This document shows positions 61,881 to 64,000 of a stretch of DNA of 64,000 bases, piece by piece. A program made the position numbers and the translations under genes. This stretch comes from Mytilus californianus (lineage: Eukaryota > Mollusca > Bivalvia > Mytilida > Mytilidae). Positions within the stretch are counted from its first letter, which is position 1. Every line of letters begins with the position of its first letter. Under the pieces are notes generated by a model. It was not told the DNA's origin. It worked only from the letters and a program-made list of their open reading frames with translations, and made no database searches. The DNA is taken from assembly GCF_021869535.1 (NCBI RefSeq), contig NW_026262712.1, positions 113,581,640-113,645,639 of the forward strand, in the 5' to 3' direction.

Positions 61881-64000
61881 CATTGGCAAAACCAACGTCA
61901 TGATCGTGGATTAATTCTGATGGCCACTAAAAAGTCATATAATGGTCATAAAACATTAGCACATCCAACGTCCTGAGCGTGGATTAATTCTGAAAGCCAC
62001 AAAAAAGTTATACAATGGTCATAGAAGATTGGCACATCCAACGTTCTAAGCGTTGATTAATTCTGATGGCCCATAAAAAGTCATATAATGGTGATAGAAG
62101 ATTGGCACATCCAACGTCCTGAGCGTGGATTAATTCTGATGTCCTAAAAAAAGTCATATAATGGTCATAGTAGATTGGCACATCTAGCGTCCTGAGCGTG
62201 GATTAATTCTGATGGCCACTAAAAAGTCATATAATGGTCATAGCATATTGGCACATCAAACGTCTTGAGCGTGGATTAATTCTGATGTCCTAAAACAAGT
62301 CATATAATGGTCATAGAAAATTTGCACATCCAACGTCCTGAGCGTGGATGAATTCTGATAGCCTCTAAAAAGTCATATGATGGTCATAAAACAATGGCAA
62401 AACCAACTTCCTGAGCGTGGATTAATTCTGATGGCCACTAAAAAGTCATTTAATGGTCATAGAAGATTGGCACATCTAACGTCCTGAGCGTGGAATAATT
62501 CTGGTGGCTTCTAAAAAGTTATATAATGGTCATAGAAGATTGTCACATCAAACGTCCTGAACGTGGATTAATTCTGATGGCCACTAAAAAGTCATATAAT
62601 GGTCATAGAAGATTTGCACATCCAACGTCCTGAGCGTGATTTATTTCTGATAGCCTCTAAAAAGTCATATAATGGTCATAAAAGATTGGCTCATCCAACG
62701 TCCTGAGCGTGGATTAATTATGAAAACTACAAAAAAGTTATATAATGGTCATAGAAGATTGGCACATCAAACGTCCTGAACGTGGATTAATTCTGATGGC
62801 CTCTAAAAAGTCATATAATGGTCATATAAGATTGGCACATCCAACGTCCTGAGCGTGGATTAATTCTGATATTCTCTAAAATGTCATATAATGGTCAAAG
62901 AAGATTGGCACATCCAACGTCCTTAGCGTGGATTAATTCTGATGTCCTCTAAAAAGTCATATAATGGTGATAGAAGATTGGCACATCCAACGTCCTGAGC
63001 GTGGATTAATTCTGATGGCCTCTAAAAAGTCATATAATGGTCATAGAAGCTTGGCACACCCGACGTCCTGACCGTGGATTAATTCTGATATCCTCTTAAA
63101 AGTCATATAATGGTCATAGAAGATTGGCACATCCAACGTCCTGAGCACGGCTTAATTCTAATAGCTTCAAAAAAGTCATATAATGGTCAGAGAAAATTGG
63201 CACCTCCAACGTTCTGAGCGTGGATTAATTCTGATGTCCTCAAAACAGTCATATAATGGTCATAGAAGATTGGAACATCCAACGTCCTGAGCGTGGCTTG
63301 ATTCTGATAGCCTCAAAAAAGTCATATAATGGTCATAAAAGATTGGCACCTCCAACATCCTGAGCGTGGATTAATTCTGATGTCCTCAAAACAGTCATAT
63401 AATGGTCATAGAAGATTGGTACATCCAACGTCCTGAGCGTGGCTTAATTCTGATGGCCTCTAAAATGTCATATAATGGTCATAGAAGATTGGCACACCCA
63501 ACGTCCTGACCGTGAATTAATTTTGATATCCTCTAAAAAGTCATATAATGGTCATAGAAGATTGGTACATCCAACGTCCTGAGCGTGGCTTAATTCTGAT
63601 GGCCTCTAAAATGTCATATAATGGTCATAGAAGATTGGCACACCCAACGTCCTGAGCGTGGATTAATTCTGATGTCCTCTAAAAAGTCATATAATGGTGA
63701 TAGAAGATTGGTACATCCAACGTCCTGAGCGTGGATTAATTCTGATGTCCTCAAAAAAAGTCATATAATGGTCATAGAAGATTGGCACAACCAACGTTCT
63801 GGGCGTTGATTAATTCTGATGTCCTCAAAAAAGTCATATAATGGTCATAGAAGATTGGCACATCCAACGTCCTGAGCGTGGATTAATTCTGATAGCCTCT
63901 AAAAAGTCATATAATGGTCATAAAAAATTGGCACATCCAACGTCCTGAGCGTGGATTAATTCTGAAAGCCACAAAAAAGTTATATAATGGTCATAGAAGA
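61881..64000 (+). repeat. Satellite to window edge
   Basis: Monomers continue unbroken. The order GTGGCTTAATTC, CAGAGAAAATTGGCACC, CAAAACAGTCATATAATGG near 63150-63450 repeats that near 46650-46900 and 50510-50760, so it is a third, diverged instance of the start of the 3860-bp HOR. Confidence 0.85.

Larger units (their letters stand above)
36180..64000 (+). repeat. 73-bp satellite DNA, right array (about 375 monomers)
   Basis: The same satellite in the same orientation resumes with GATGGCC, continuing the monomer broken at 30738, and runs to the window edge. Monomers carry the same landmarks and variant classes as the left array, including the GTCCGGAGCG and CTTCTGAGCG monomers in the same order. 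New common variants here are CATAAAACATTGG, CTTAGCGTGG, GGGCGTGG, GAGCGTGAATTTATTC and GAGCGTGGCTTAATTC. The array is broken only by two MITE copies (42632-42837 and 45320-45525). No gene was seen. Confidence 0.98.

Noticed and set aside
1..64000. Telomeric or rDNA repeat
   Set aside because: No TTAGGG-type hexamers and no rRNA-like sequence; the unit is 73 bp and AT-rich.
1..64000. CENP-B box in the monomer
   Set aside because: No match to the TTCG....A..CGGG pattern on either strand of the consensus. A centromeric role can be neither claimed nor excluded.

Overview
The window is eukaryotic, non-coding and almost entirely repetitive. About 58 of 64 kb is one tandem satellite with a 73-bp unit, read in the same orientation throughout. 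By division, about 420 units lie in the left array (1-30738) and about 375 in the right array (36180-64000). No supportable protein-coding gene, tRNA or rRNA was found. A short dispersed-repeat fragment at 35471-35520 matches, from memory, a repeat very common in Mytilus sequences, so the likely source is a marine mussel (Mytilidae). The TA-flanked MITEs with TTGCGA-rich ends also fit a bivalve. The organism call is recognition plus inference, not a database result.

Left array (1-30738): 73-bp monomers of many variant types, arranged in nested higher-order repeats (HORs). Measured HOR periods include 1532 bp (from 1), 1480 bp (about 6256-9180), 2864 bp (about 7812-13470), 1822 bp in three copies (about 15612-21077), 874-878 bp (about 21387-23060), 1168 bp (26084-27860) and 1751 bp (about 27840-30391). 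A 22-bp residual monomer, produced by an internal 51-bp deletion, travels with some HORs and serves as a tracer.

Insertion (about 30735-36179): an AT-rich 5.4-kb block that breaks one satellite monomer and leaves its register intact on both sides, so it entered an existing array. It has about 181-bp terminal inverted repeats (7 mismatches and one 4-bp gap by eye) and a second, nested inverted-repeat structure at its right end. Inside are a 50-bp tandem duplication, five degenerate hairpin repeats, a 33-base poly-A run and the mussel repeat fragment. It has no credible ORF, so it is best read as a large non-autonomous or decayed TIR/foldback transposon.

Right array (36180-64000): the same satellite, with HORs of 1536/1463 bp (about 36465-39463), 2688 bp (40873-46260), 3860 bp (from about 46640), 730 bp (56720-58180) and a mosaic at 58640-61880. 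The 2688-bp HOR equals 34 monomers plus a 206-bp MITE. The MITE has a TA target-site duplication and was copied together with its host block. The order of events can be read directly: satellite and variant order first, then MITE and TIR-element insertions, then local HOR amplification.
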